A stretch of 64,000 nt of DNA, from the NCBI RefSeq assembly GCF_004216775.1, contig NZ_SGXF01000001.1:236828-300827 (forward strand). Direction: 5' to 3'. The first letter of the stretch is position 1. Each line of letters opens with the position of its first letter. The stretch is from Cuneatibacter caecimuris (GTDB taxonomy: Bacteria > Bacillota > Clostridia > Lachnospirales > Lachnospiraceae). This document shows, piece by piece, positions 52,468-62,290 of the stretch. The translations under genes were made by a program, and so were the position numbers. The notes under the pieces were generated by a model. It saw nothing but the letters and a program-made list of their open reading frames with translations. It did no database searches and was not told where the DNA came from.

Positions 52468-54191
52468 CCCCAAACTTGCAATTCCGTCTTTTCAGGACCG
52501 GACACTTCCCCAAAATCCACCCGGACCCCCGGAATCATGAGGCCGCCTCCTGCGGAACCGGCTATCGTTGCTCCGGCCGCTGCACTCTGCATCTCTTTTT
52601 CCGCCGCTGGCTGTGTGATCCCATTTCCGGTATTGGGGTGGAAGTGAGAATAAACAATATCGCTGCAGAACAGAGCTATCAAAATAACGCACAGGGCTGT
52701 CTGCACTTTTTTGGGAATTTTTTTGAACTTTTCATCCAGCGCCGGGCCGATCACATAGATCGCGGCGCAGCCTCCGATTCCGAACACCAGCAGCCCTTCC
52801 GCGCAGATCCTGCCGTGGAGGTTCAGAAAATATCCGGTATAATCCCACCATTTCACGCCTTTTGTCACTTCAAGATACCATCCCGTGCCATATTCCACCA
52901 CTCCGCACAGCAATACCGTCAGGCCAAAAGTCACCAGCGGGTGTTTCGCATACCGGCGCAGAAGCAGAATCACCAGGCATCCGCCCGAACCATAAATGGG
53001 CAGCCATGGGCCGAACATGGTCCCCCGGTTCACAAACTCACCCGCCTGAACCATATGAAGACCCACTTCCCACAGCCATCCCACTATAGAAAAAGTGAAG
53101 AAAAGCAGAATTATAGAACGCAGGCTGTATGGCCTGTCATAATGGGCTTCCATCCATTCCCTGCGCTTTTCTTCAGGGATTTTGAACAGCTGCACCGGGT
53201 ATTCCAGCATGCGCAGTTCAGGGTCGATTTTTTCTGAAGGAATTTCCTCCGGGATCACAGCAGGCTCTTCAAACAAATACCTGTCGTCCAGCATTTCCCA
53301 ACAGGGGCATTTCTCACGGATCACCTGTTCCCGCTGCCGCTGATACAGCTGGGCCCTTACTGAGTTTTTATAAGGCACGATATAGAACAGATCCAGCAGA
53401 CCGAAAGTAAAGGCATTGAGAATATCCCACCCGATAAAGGACAGATCCAGCAGGAACATCCGCCATTTATGTCCGCTGGTCATCCTCTTGGACAGCGCCA
53501 TGGCGGACTTCCAGTCAATATCCGGGTTCTCCGCCACAATATAGGGGATCATGTAATAGGTATAGTACTTGATGGGTCCGCCTACAATGGTGAGCATCCA
53601 AAGCAGCAGGAAAAATCCCCGCATAAACATTGCCGCAGCCACTTTAAACGCCCGGTTCACCCGGTAAATAAACAGCATTCTGGGCACCGGAGCGTGCTCA
53701 TAGGTGACAGTCTCCATAAAAAAGCGGTTTTTACCCACCACCAGCACATTCCCCACAAAGCACCAGTAAATAAAGCGGATCAGCAATCCCAGCAGTATGA
53801 TGAATATGGCCGCCACAGAATCGTGAAACAAAAACTGGTTGATCACATTTAAGATTCCAAACAGGAAAGAGCCTGCCTGGCCTATCCCATTGACAATCCC
53901 GGCCAGCACGCCCTGAGTGGCGCTGACTCCGGCGCTCTGATATTCTTCATACCCCAGCTGCTTTAAAATATCCACTACAACTTCTGAATTCGTTTTCTGG
54001 TGCAGGCCGGTTCCCGCCTCCTGTTCCGCCTCAATCTCCGGCCGCGCTCCCACATAGGCCCGAACCAGGGAAAGCATCTGATTGGCCTCTCCTGCAAACA
54101 GGGCAACCAGTAAACACAGCGCCACCATGCGCCAATAGTTGTGTTTCAGCATTGCACGAGCATCTTTTTTCAGGTCTTTTCTGAACCACAT
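52464..54191 (-). CDS. DUF975 and CmpB-type permease fusion membrane protein
   Basis: About 575 residues from the ATG at 54189-54191. N-terminal half (to about 300) is DUF975-like: DLKKDARAMLKHNYWRM, then helices and YYMIPYIVAENPDIDWKSAM with SKRMTSGHKWRMFLLDLSFIGW. The C-terminal half (about 385-545) resembles the putative ABC-transporter permease family CmpB: FFTFSIVGWLWEVG, NRGTMFGPWLPIYGSGG and HGRICAEGLLVFG. The two domains are often separate proteins. Function unknown. The stop overlaps the leuS promoter. Confidence 0.8.
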   Translation of the reverse strand: MWFRKDLKKDARAMLKHNYWRMVALCLLVALFAGEANQMLSLVRAYVGARPEIEAEQEAGTGLHQKTNSEVVVDILKQLGYEEYQSAGVSATQGVLAGIVNGIGQAGSFLFGILNVINQFLFHDSVAAIFIILLGLLIRFIYWCFVGNVLVVGKNRFFMETVTYEHAPVPRMLFIYRVNRAFKVAAAMFMRGFFLLLWMLTIVGGPIKYYTYYMIPYIVAENPDIDWKSAMALSKRMTSGHKWRMFLLDLSFIGWDILNAFTFGLLDLFYIVPYKNSVRAQLYQRQREQVIREKCPCWEMLDDRYLFEEPAVIPEEIPSEKIDPELRMLEYPVQLFKIPEEKRREWMEAHYDRPYSLRSIILLFFTFSIVGWLWEVGLHMVQAGEFVNRGTMFGPWLPIYGSGGCLVILLLRRYAKHPLVTFGLTVLLCGVVEYGTGWYLEVTKGVKWWDYTGYFLNLHGRICAEGLLVFGIGGCAAIYVIGPALDEKFKKIPKKVQTALCVILIALFCSDIVYSHFHPNTGNGITQPAAEKEMQSAAAGATIAGSAGGGLMIPGVRVDFGEVSGPEKTELQVWG

Positions 54192-54362
54192 CGCTCTTGT
54201 TTCCTCCACTTTCAGAGTTTCCCCCTGTATTTTCGGTTATTGTATCATAAAAGACCTTAAAAAGGAAGCACTATTCTCTGCGCTTTATTCAACCGGGCGT
54301 CCTTCTGGCTCTTTAATTCCAAAACAACTGAGCAGTATCAGATCCATTATCAGCCTATTTAA

Positions 54363-54397
54363 AGGGCGCTGATCCTCACAACATGAACCAGCGCCCT
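54363..54397 (-). terminator. Hairpin terminator after the EF-G paralogue
   Basis: AGGGCGCTG (54363-54371) pairs with CAGCGCCCT (54389-54397); read leftwards it continues TTTAAATAG. It is 54 nt past the EF-G stop. Confidence 0.6.
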
Positions 54398-54450
54398 CTC
54401 TACAGACATTTCCAGCAGAGGGTACAAGCAGCCCCTCAAGCCACATCTAT

Positions 54451-56529
54451 TTAGTTTTCTTTATTTCTCTCCGCCACTTCCTTGGCCTGCACATCTCCCG
54501 GAGCCTGCTCGTAACGGGCAAATTCATAGGAGAAATCCCCAATGCCGCCGGTCATGGAACGCAGGTCTGTGGAGTAGCCGTACAGCTCTGACGCGGGAAC
54601 ATCCGCAGTGATGACCTGCTTTCCCCCAGGAATGTGATCCATGCCCAGAACGCGGCCGCGGCGCTTATTCAGATCGCCCATGATATCGCCGGCATACTGG
54701 TTCGGCACTGTCACCTGCAGGGTGTTGATGGGTTCCAGCAGAACCGGCCCGGCCTCCATAAAGCCTTTCTTGAAGGCCAGGATCGTGGCCATCTTGAAAG
54801 CCATTTCCGAAGAGTCCACAGGATGATAGGAGCCGTCCACCAGAGTGGCCTTCAGGCCCACCACCGGGTAACCGGCCAGCGGCCCCTTCACAACGCATTC
54901 CTGAACCCCCTTTTCCACAGCGGGGAAATAGTTGCGGGGAACAGCGCCGCCCACCACTCTCTCTTCAAATACATAAGCCTTCTCCAGATCGCCGGAGGGC
55001 TCAAATTCCATCACTACATCGCCGTACTGCCCGTGGCCGCCAGACTGCTTCTTATGCTTGCCCTGTACGGATACCTTCTTGCGCAGGGTTTCGCGGAAAG
55101 CGAATTTGGGCTTTGTCAGTTCGATTTCCACCTTATAGCGGTTCATCAGCTTGCAGACCACAACTTCCAGCTGCTGGTCGCCGATCCCGTACAGCAGAGT
55201 CTGATGATTTTCCGCATCGTTCACTGCCTTCAGCGTCAAATCCTCGTCCATCAGCTTCGCCAGAGCGCCGGCAATCTTGTCTTCGTCGCCTTTGTTTTTC
55301 GCGGTATAAGCCTTATATGTAAAAGGTACGGACACCTTCGGCGCCTCATAGACCACTGTGGCTCCCTTGAGCGCAACAGTGTCCCCGGTGGTCAGCGTGT
55401 TCATCTTGGTCAGCGCGCCGATATCGCCGGCATGCAGCTCCGGAACCTCAATGGCTTCCTTTCCCCGAAGCACATACAGCCTGGCCGCTTTTTCCTCTTC
55501 TTCCTTATTCACATTATAAATCGCTGTATCAGGCTTCAGCACCCCTGTCACCATTTTAATCAGGGAATATTTGCCGATAAAGGGGTCCACAATCGTCTTA
55601 AACACTTTGGCGCTCACATGCTTTGTGCAGTCATAATCCAGACGCAGCAGTTCGCCGTTGCTGAGATCATTGGCGTTGATCTTGCATTGCTTCGGGGAGG
55701 GGAAATATTTCTGAATCGCCAGCAGCAGCGCGTTCATGCCCTGGGCGTTCAGGCCGGTACCGCAGAGAACGGGCACCACGGAGCCGTCGATCACATGCTC
55801 CCGGAGGGCGCTGGAAATCTCGTCATAGGTAAATTCTTCTCCGGCAAAATATCGTTCCATGAATTCTTCACTGGTCTCCGCCACTGCCTCGATTAGGGAT
55901 TCGCGGCTCATGCTCAGATGCTTATCCAGATAATCCGGGATTTCGCCCTCCACATAATCGCTGCCTTCTGTAAAACGGCGTCCTTCCATTTTCACCACAT
56001 TAACAAAACCCACAAATTTGCCATCCTCACGGATCGGCACATGGAAAGGCGCAATCTTGCGGCCGAATTTCTCATTCAGGGTCACGTTCACCTGGCGGAA
56101 GCTGGCATTATCGTCGTCCATGCCTGTCACAAAGATCATTCTGGGCAGGTTGTATTTCTCACACAGCTCCCAGGCCTTCTCCGTTCCCACTTCCACGCCG
56201 GATTTTCCGTTCACCACGATAATCGCGGCGTCGGCCACGTTCAGCGCCTCCTCCACCTCTCCGACAAAATCATAATATCCGGGGGTATCCAGCAGGTTCA
56301 CTTTGATATCGTCATATTCCACCGGGACCAGGCTGGTGGAAATAGAGAATTGGCGTTTCTGTTCTTCTTTGTCATAATCGCTGATTGTATTTCCGTCCGT
56401 CACTCTGCCCTGACGCTTTACTGCGCCGGTGACATATGCCATGGCTTCTACCAGGGTGGTCTTGCCGGAGCCGCCATGGCCCAGAATCACTACGTTGCGG
56501 ATCTTGTCGCTTTCATACACGTTCATCAT
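54451..56529 (-). CDS. Elongation factor G paralogue
   Basis: 692 residues with the EF-G domain order. The G1 loop is GHGGSGKTT (17-25) instead of the canonical AHIDAGKTT; G3 is DTPGYYDF; the G4 position reads TGMDDDN rather than NKxD. Domain IV has GGHGQYGDV and domain V ends with TGGIGDFSYEFARYEQAP. These departures place it with EF-G2-like paralogues, which may act in recycling, stress or have lost normal nucleotide specificity. GGAGG precedes tandem ATG codons. Monocistronic. Confidence 0.88.
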   Translation of the reverse strand: MMNVYESDKIRNVVILGHGGSGKTTLVEAMAYVTGAVKRQGRVTDGNTISDYDKEEQKRQFSISTSLVPVEYDDIKVNLLDTPGYYDFVGEVEEALNVADAAIIVVNGKSGVEVGTEKAWELCEKYNLPRMIFVTGMDDDNASFRQVNVTLNEKFGRKIAPFHVPIREDGKFVGFVNVVKMEGRRFTEGSDYVEGEIPDYLDKHLSMSRESLIEAVAETSEEFMERYFAGEEFTYDEISSALREHVIDGSVVPVLCGTGLNAQGMNALLLAIQKYFPSPKQCKINANDLSNGELLRLDYDCTKHVSAKVFKTIVDPFIGKYSLIKMVTGVLKPDTAIYNVNKEEEEKAARLYVLRGKEAIEVPELHAGDIGALTKMNTLTTGDTVALKGATVVYEAPKVSVPFTYKAYTAKNKGDEDKIAGALAKLMDEDLTLKAVNDAENHQTLLYGIGDQQLEVVVCKLMNRYKVEIELTKPKFAFRETLRKKVSVQGKHKKQSGGHGQYGDVVMEFEPSGDLEKAYVFEERVVGGAVPRNYFPAVEKGVQECVVKGPLAGYPVVGLKATLVDGSYHPVDSSEMAFKMATILAFKKGFMEAGPVLLEPINTLQVTVPNQYAGDIMGDLNKRRGRVLGMDHIPGGKQVITADVPASELYGYSTDLRSMTGGIGDFSYEFARYEQAPGDVQAKEVAERNKEN

Positions 56530-56710
56530 TCATTCCTCCAATACTCTCGTTTTTTGTCATCCCAAAGTGCCTGGATCAATTATAGATATATTCTACTAAA
56601 TTTTTTCAAAAATTTCAAGTCTATCATGCAAATTTAACAAGTTTTTTCTAAATTGTTTCTGTCTCTTTTGTTTTGCACTTTAAACCGTTACAGTTTAAAG
56701 CAATATAGTG

Positions 56711-56739
56711 TTGACAATTAGGGAAAATTAAGCTAAACT
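56711..56739 (+). promoter_or_regulatory. Promoter of the aroF-tyrA-aroA operon
   Basis: TTGACA (56711-56716), 17 bp, TAAACT (56734-56739), giving a leader of about 42 nt. No attenuator or riboswitch is visible. Confidence 0.8.
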
Positions 56740-56787
56740 AATGCTGATTCGACATCATTGAAATACAGAAGGAATGAGGAAATAGAT

Positions 56788-57801
56788 ATGATTATTGTAA
56801 TGAAGCCCGGCGCCAGCCGCCAGGAAATCCAGAACGTGATGCAAACCGTGGAGGGATGCGGCCTGCAGACCCATCTTTCAGAGGGCCAGGAAGTCACCAT
56901 TATAGGTGTCATCGGTGATAAAACGCGGCTCTCCGCTTCGAACCTGGAAATCGCCTCCGGCGTGGACAAAGTGGTCCCTGTCACGGAAACCTACAAGCTT
57001 TCCAATAAGAAATTTCACCCGCAGCCCTCTTCTGTTCAGGCAGGAAACGCGCTGATCGGCCCTGATACACTGACTGTCATGGCAGGCCCCTGCGCCATTG
57101 AAAATGAAAAGCAGCTTCTGGACACCGCCTTTGCGGTAAAAAAAGCCGGGGCAACCGTTCTCCGGGGAGGCGCATATAAACCCCGCACCTCCCCCTACTC
57201 CTTCCAGGGTCTGGAAGAAGAAGGGCTGCGCTACATGAAAGAGGCCAGAGAAGCCACAGGCCTTTCAGTGGTCTGCGAGGTCACCAGCCTGAAAGCCATA
57301 GAATCCGCGGTAAAATACGTGGATATTCTCCAGATCGGCGCCAGGAACATGCAGAATTTTGAGCTGCTGAAGGAAGCCGGAAAAGCGGGGCTTCCCGTCT
57401 TGCTGAAACGCGGGCTGGCCGCCACCATCGACGAATGGCTCAACGCGGCGGAGTATATCCTGGCCCAGGGCAATCCTGACGTGGTGCTCTGTGAACGGGG
57501 AATCCGCACTTATGAAACCGCCACCAGAAACACGCTGGACCTCAGCGCTGTTCCGGTACTGCGTTCCAAGAGCCATCTGCCGGTGATCGTGGACCCCAGC
57601 CATGCCACCGGCGTCCGGGCCTACGTGGAACCGCTGGCAAAGGCAGCCGTGGCTGCCGGCGCCGACGGGCTGATGATTGAAGTTCATCCTGATCCTGCCT
57701 GCGCCCTGTCCGACGGCCCCCAGTCCCTGACATTTGAACAATTTGAAACTCTCTGCGGCAGGCTCCGCCCCTACGCGCAGCTGGAAGGAAGGAAATTCTG
57801 A
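56788..57801 (+). CDS. aroF: 3-deoxy-7-phosphoheptulonate synthase
   Basis: 337 residues from the ATG at 56788-56790 (AGGAAA upstream). An N-terminal ferredoxin-like regulatory domain ([18 protein letters not shown] to about residue 75) precedes the KDO8P-synthase-like DAHP synthase barrel: [40 protein letters not shown] and VDPSHATG. It condenses PEP and erythrose-4-phosphate, the first step of aromatic amino acid synthesis. The N-terminal domain suggests feedback inhibition. The stop overlaps the tyrA ATG by 1 nt (TGATG). Confidence 0.95.
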   Translation: MIIVMKPGASRQEIQNVMQTVEGCGLQTHLSEGQEVTIIGVIGDKTRLSASNLEIASGVDKVVPVTETYKLSNKKFHPQPSSVQAGNALIGPDTLTVMAGPCAIENEKQLLDTAFAVKKAGATVLRGGAYKPRTSPYSFQGLEEEGLRYMKEAREATGLSVVCEVTSLKAIESAVKYVDILQIGARNMQNFELLKEAGKAGLPVLLKRGLAATIDEWLNAAEYILAQGNPDVVLCERGIRTYETATRNTLDLSAVPVLRSKSHLPVIVDPSHATGVRAYVEPLAKAAVAAGADGLMIEVHPDPACALSDGPQSLTFEQFETLCGRLRPYAQLEGRKF

Positions 57802-58892
57802 TGTCTGAAATCATTGGTTTTATCGGCTTCGGCCTGATCGGCGGCTCCATCGCCAAGGGCCTGAAAAAAGTCCACCCTGACTGGAAAATGCTGGCCTGCT
57901 CCCGCACTGCCGGCAAACTGGAAGCAGCCCGGGCGGACGGAGTCCTGGATGAGATCGTCACTTCCCCAAAAGAACTGGCAGGATGTGATTTTATCTTTCT
58001 CTGCACCCCTGTTTCCTGCATCCCAGGATACCTGGCGAAGCTGAAAGATGTGGTGAAGCCAGGCTGCATCCTCACCGACGTGGGAAGTACAAAATCAAAC
58101 GTCCACCATGCAGTTCTGGCCCAGGGGCTTTCCCACTGCTTTATCGGCGGCCATCCCATGGCCGGCTCCGAACAGACCGGGTATGAAAACGCCACGGATC
58201 ACCTTGTGGAAAATGCTTATTACGTGCTGACCCCCACACCCCAGTCCTCCCCGGCGGATCTGAAGAAACTCACCGCTCTGGTGCTGGATCTCCATGGAAT
58301 CCCTCTGGTGCTGGACCCGGAGGAGCACGACAGCGTGGTGGCGGCAGTCAGCCATCTCCCCCACCTGATCGCCGCCGGGCTGGTGAACCTGGTCGCCCGT
58401 TCCGATTCCTCCCGCCAGACCATGAAAACCGTGGCTGCCGGAGGTTTTAAGGATATCACAAGAATCGCTTCTTCTTCCCCGGAAATGTGGCAGCAGATCT
58501 GCATGGAAAACAGAGAAAATATCATGAAAATACTGCGGGACTATATCGCTGACATGGAAGGGATTTATCATGAGCTGGAAAACAGCGACGCAGCCGGACT
58601 GTTCCGTCTCTTTGAAGAATCCGGGGAATACCGCAGTTCCATCAGCGACCGTTCCGCCGGGCCTCTGAAAAAGGAATACGCGGTTTACTGCGATATCGTG
58701 GATGAAGCCGGCGCCATCGCCACCATTGCCACCATCCTGTCCGTCCATCAAATCAGCATCAAGAATATCGGCATTGTGCATAACAGGGAATTTGAACAGG
58801 GGGCGCTCAAAATCGTTTTTTATGATGAAGATTCTGCTTCCAGAGCAGCGGAAACCCTGGACAGCTGCCATTATCATATCACCGTACGTTAG
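57801..58892 (+). CDS. tyrA: Prephenate dehydrogenase with ACT domain
   Basis: 363 residues: NAD-binding GFIGFGLIGGSIAKGL, TDVGSTKSNV, GGHPMAGSEQTGYENA (substrate His) and AAVSHLPHLIA, then a C-terminal ACT-like domain (VDEAGAIATIATILSVHQISIKNIGI) for tyrosine feedback. It converts prephenate to 4-hydroxyphenylpyruvate. Confidence 0.95.
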   Translation: MSEIIGFIGFGLIGGSIAKGLKKVHPDWKMLACSRTAGKLEAARADGVLDEIVTSPKELAGCDFIFLCTPVSCIPGYLAKLKDVVKPGCILTDVGSTKSNVHHAVLAQGLSHCFIGGHPMAGSEQTGYENATDHLVENAYYVLTPTPQSSPADLKKLTALVLDLHGIPLVLDPEEHDSVVAAVSHLPHLIAAGLVNLVARSDSSRQTMKTVAAGGFKDITRIASSSPEMWQQICMENRENIMKILRDYIADMEGIYHELENSDAAGLFRLFEESGEYRSSISDRSAGPLKKEYAVYCDIVDEAGAIATIATILSVHQISIKNIGIVHNREFEQGALKIVFYDEDSASRAAETLDSCHYHITVR

Positions 58893-58900
58893 GAGGATCT

Positions 58901-60178
58901 ATGAAAATTCATCCCGCCGCCCGCCTGCAGGGCAGCCTGCAGATTCCGGGCGATAAATCTATTTCCCACCGGAGCGTCATGTTCGGCGCGATCGCTCAGG
59001 GCACTACAGAAGTGACCCATTTTCTTCAGGGCGCCGACTGCCTCTCCACCATCTCCTGCTTCCGGAAGCTGGGGATTGAAATTGAAAATACCTCTGACCG
59101 GGTTCTGGTCCACGGCAAAGGGCTCCGCGGCCTTACAGCCCCTTCGGAAATCCTGGACTGCGGCAATTCCGGGACCACCACCCGCCTGATTTCCGGCATC
59201 CTGGCAGGGCAGCCTTTTGATACGGTGCTCACCGGAGACGAATCCATCCGGCGCCGTCCCATGAAACGCATCATGGAGCCGCTTTCCGCCATGGGCGCCA
59301 AAATTCTGAGCCAGCGGGACAACGGCTGCGCGCCGCTGCTGATCCGGGGCTCTTCCCTCCGGGGAATCCATTATCATTCCAAAGTCGCCTCCGCCCAGGT
59401 AAAATCAGCAATTTTGCTGGCAGGGCTGTATGCGGATTCTCCCACCGCAGTGACGGAACCCAGTCTTTCCAGAAACCATACGGAGCTTATGCTCAAGGGG
59501 TTTGGGGCTCAGGCTGCATCCTGCGGGTCCACCGCTTTCATCGCTCCTGCAAAGGAGCTCCATGCCTGTAAAATTGAGGTGCCGGGGGATATCTCTTCCG
59601 CGGCTTATTTTATCGCCGCCGGGTTATTGGCTCAGGGCTCCGGCATTTTAATCCGCAATGTAGGTATCAATCCCACCCGGGACGGTCTGATCCGGGCCTG
59701 TCAGGCCATGGGGGGAAAAATCCGCCTGGAAAATCTCCGGGAGACAGGCGGCGAGCCTGCCGCGGACCTGTTTGTGGAGCAAAGCGCTCTCCATGGGATT
59801 ACGTTGGAGGGAGATATCATCCCAGCTATGATTGATGAGCTGCCTGTGGCTGCTCTTCTGGCCTGCTTCGCAGAAGGCGAAACCGTGATCCGGGACGCCG
59901 CGGAACTGAAGGTGAAGGAATCCAACCGGATCGCGATTATGACGGAAAATCTGCGGGCAATGGGCGCGGATGTGACGGAAACCGAGGATGGAATGATTAT
60001 CCGCGGCGGCAGGCCTCTGCATGATGCGGAAATCGACAGCCAAATGGATCACAGGATCGCTATGACTTTTGCCGTGGCGGGATTGTTCGCCGAAGGGGGA
60101 GTGGAGATCCGGGGAGCGGAATGCGTGGGGATTTCTTATCCTGGGTTTTTTGAGGATTTAGAGGGGCTGCGGAGATGA
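58901..60178 (+). CDS. aroA: 3-phosphoshikimate 1-carboxyvinyltransferase (EPSP synthase)
   Basis: 425 residues: PGDKSISHRSVMFGAIA at the start, LDCGNSGTTTRLISGIL, the arginine-rich RRRPMKRI, AQVKSAILLAGLYA and a C-terminal KESNRI and DHRIAMTFAV. It joins PEP to shikimate-3-phosphate. AGGAGG lies 6 nt before the ATG. Its LDCGNSGTTTR loop carries Gly-Asn-Ser-Gly rather than an alanine at the first glycine, as in glyphosate-sensitive enzymes; sensitivity itself cannot be judged by eye. Confidence 0.95.
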   Translation: MKIHPAARLQGSLQIPGDKSISHRSVMFGAIAQGTTEVTHFLQGADCLSTISCFRKLGIEIENTSDRVLVHGKGLRGLTAPSEILDCGNSGTTTRLISGILAGQPFDTVLTGDESIRRRPMKRIMEPLSAMGAKILSQRDNGCAPLLIRGSSLRGIHYHSKVASAQVKSAILLAGLYADSPTAVTEPSLSRNHTELMLKGFGAQAASCGSTAFIAPAKELHACKIEVPGDISSAAYFIAAGLLAQGSGILIRNVGINPTRDGLIRACQAMGGKIRLENLRETGGEPAADLFVEQSALHGITLEGDIIPAMIDELPVAALLACFAEGETVIRDAAELKVKESNRIAIMTENLRAMGADVTETEDGMIIRGGRPLHDAEIDSQMDHRIAMTFAVAGLFAEGGVEIRGAECVGISYPGFFEDLEGLRR

Positions 60179-60197
60179 AATGAGATGGCGGCGCGAA

Positions 60198-60300
60198 GGG
60201 GAGTCGCGGAGAGGAGGAAGAGAAAACTCCGGAGGCTCGATGCCTTACGGCAAATAGCCTCCTCCGTTTTGTCTTCCTCCTCTCTGCTGAGGTTCTCTCT
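60198..60300 (+). repeat. Interspersed hairpin repeat, family A copy 3
   Basis: Starts 20 nt after the aroA stop. GAGGAGGAAGAGAAAACTCC on the left pairs with the CTCCGTTTTGTCTTCCTCCTC side, with loop GATGCCTTACGGCAAATA. The arms differ in sequence from copies 1 and 2 but keep pairing and the ATGCC-NNAC-GGC loop. Orientation relative to its upstream gene is opposite to the other three copies. Confidence 0.8.
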
Positions 60301-60352
60301 GGCTTCTGCTGGTTGATGGGGGGATTTCTTCTCCGGGTATGGGAGTAATGTT

Positions 60353-61267
60353 ATGAAAGTCGATCGTTTGTATGGGATTACTGTATTTTTAATGAATCAT
60401 GGGAGGACCTCGGCAAGAAGTTTGGCGAAGCATTTTGAGGTGTCTGTCCGCACGATTCAAAGGGATATTGATTCGTTATGCTCTGCCGGCATTCCTGTTG
60501 CTGCAATTACTGGAATGAATGGCGGCTATGAATTGACAAAAAGATTTACTTTAAATAATCAGATTATTTCTCAAAAGGATTATTCTTATATTCTTACTGC
60601 TTTGCATGGGCTCTCTTCTGCTACCAATAATCCGGATATTTCAAATCTGTATGAAAAGATCATTTCGCTGATTGATGAAAATAATGCGGGTATGATACTT
60701 GATTTTTCTGTTTTGCAGGAGGGAAACAGCAAATTTCTGCCGCTTCTTCAATTCGCTGCATTCCATAGAAAGGCAGTCAGATTTTCTTATAGCAACAGCC
60801 GGAATGAGAGACGGATTCATCTGGTGGAACCGGTTGCTGTGATTTACAGGTGGTATGCTTGGTATTTACTGGCTTATTCTATTGTTAAAGATGATTACTT
60901 AACATACAAACTTCTTAGGATGGAAGATCTGGAAATTACAGAAGATGCTTTTTCAAAAGAACATGGTTCCCCTCAAACGATACTTGCGAACCACGATAAA
61001 AATAATATGGTAACACACACTAAAGTAATTGTGAAATGTAATCCTGATTTCATCACAAAATCTTATGAATATCTCAATGGAAAGGTACTCAAATATCTTG
61101 ACAGCAATACTGTGCTTATGGAATTGTCTGTTGTTGAGAATGAACAGCTATGGCTTGGCACTCTGTTGTCATTTGGAGATAATGTCGAAGTTCTGTTTCC
61201 CCAGCACATTAAAGAGAGGCTGATCTCCTGCGCCCAAAAAGTAATTTCTTTGTATCAGAAACTATGA
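60353..61267 (+). CDS. YafY-like WYL-domain transcriptional regulator
   Basis: 304 residues: N-terminal HTH_11 (SARSLAKHFEVSVRTIQRDIDSLCSAGIP), then a WYL domain containing VEPVAVIYRWYAWYLLAYS and a C-terminal WCX region. WYL domains bind small ligands or nucleic acids and often control stress or DNA-damage genes. GGGAG precedes the ATG. The GNAT-DUF3795 gene follows 56 nt downstream and is the likely target. Lower GC than the aro operon. Confidence 0.9.
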   Translation: MKVDRLYGITVFLMNHGRTSARSLAKHFEVSVRTIQRDIDSLCSAGIPVAAITGMNGGYELTKRFTLNNQIISQKDYSYILTALHGLSSATNNPDISNLYEKIISLIDENNAGMILDFSVLQEGNSKFLPLLQFAAFHRKAVRFSYSNSRNERRIHLVEPVAVIYRWYAWYLLAYSIVKDDYLTYKLLRMEDLEITEDAFSKEHGSPQTILANHDKNNMVTHTKVIVKCNPDFITKSYEYLNGKVLKYLDSNTVLMELSVVENEQLWLGTLLSFGDNVEVLFPQHIKERLISCAQKVISLYQKL

Positions 61268-61323
61268 CATAATGTTGTCGTTGTTCTTCTGATACAATAA
61301 ATGAAAAAGCAGGAGGTGCTCGT

Positions 61324-62232
61324 ATGTCAATCCACAATGTTTATGAAGAGTGTCCGGTTTATGAAACCACATCTTTTACCCTTCGGTTAGTCAAATTAGA
61401 GGACGCCCGATCTCTGTTAGCATGTTATTCTGATAAAAAGGCTGTATTAAAAATGAATGCAGACAGTTGTACCAGTGATTTTTATTACACAACCATTGAA
61501 GAAATGGAAGCCTGCATTAATTTTTGGCTTAAGGAATATCAGGAACACAAGTACGTCAGATTTTCTATAATTTCTAAAACACCAGATATCCCAATTGGCA
61601 CTATTGAGATATTCGGCGGAAAATATGGAGTTTTGAGAATTGATATTGCAGAGGCTTATGACAAAGAACAATATATAGAAGAATTCATAAAACTTGCTGT
61701 CCTGCATTTCATCAGGGATTTTGAAATTGGAAGCCTAAAAATCAAAGCTTCCAACGTTCCTGAAAGAATACCTTTATTAGAAAAATATGGTTTCGTCCCA
61801 TCATCTTCATTCCGTCCTCAGTTGGGATATTATGAAAGGCCGATCATAAAAGCTTTTGATGCAGACAAAGGGATCGCTTTTTGCGGTCTGGCATGCTGCG
61901 TTTGCAGTGAGAATAAAAATTGTGATGGCTGCACAAAAGATAGTTGTCAGGACAGAGGGAACTGTAAAAACTACAATTGCTGTAAATCAAAAAATTTGCA
62001 CGGCTGTTGGGAATGCGGCGATTTTCCATGTAACAGCCCAATGTTAAATAAACTGCGCGTCAAGACTTTTTCAGACTATATATTCAAAAACGGGTTGAAT
62101 CCTTTGATCTGCGCTCTGAAAAATAACGAGGAGCACGGGGTTCTCTATCATTACAGCGGGCAGCTTACCGGCGATTATGATTTATTTCACAGCGAAGAAG
62201 AACTCATCCAATTTATTAACCGTGGATTGTAA
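61324..62232 (+). CDS. GNAT acetyltransferase fused to a Cys-rich DUF3795 domain
   Basis: 302 residues. The first about 180 form a RimJ/RimL-like GNAT fold (FTLRLVKLEDARSLLACYSD, IPLLEKYGFVP). The C-terminal about 115 residues are DUF3795-like and carry at least 14 cysteines (FCGLACCVC, CDGCTKDSCQDRGNCKNYNC, HGCWECGDFPC), suggesting metal or Fe-S binding. The GNAT core lacks an obvious Q/RxxGxG acetyl-CoA loop, so catalysis is uncertain. AGGAGG lies 7 nt before the ATG. Confidence 0.82.
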   Translation: MSIHNVYEECPVYETTSFTLRLVKLEDARSLLACYSDKKAVLKMNADSCTSDFYYTTIEEMEACINFWLKEYQEHKYVRFSIISKTPDIPIGTIEIFGGKYGVLRIDIAEAYDKEQYIEEFIKLAVLHFIRDFEIGSLKIKASNVPERIPLLEKYGFVPSSSFRPQLGYYERPIIKAFDADKGIAFCGLACCVCSENKNCDGCTKDSCQDRGNCKNYNCCKSKNLHGCWECGDFPCNSPMLNKLRVKTFSDYIFKNGLNPLICALKNNEEHGVLYHYSGQLTGDYDLFHSEEELIQFINRGL

Positions 62233-62290
62233 CGTAATCCCCAACATACCTGTCTGCTGCTCCACCTCCCCAAACAGGAGGCCCGACAAA

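Noticed and set aside
54634-55896. A 420-codon plus-strand frame opposite the EF-G gene
   Set aside because: Antisense of a conserved coding sequence; no ribosome-binding site and a composition typical of shadow frames.
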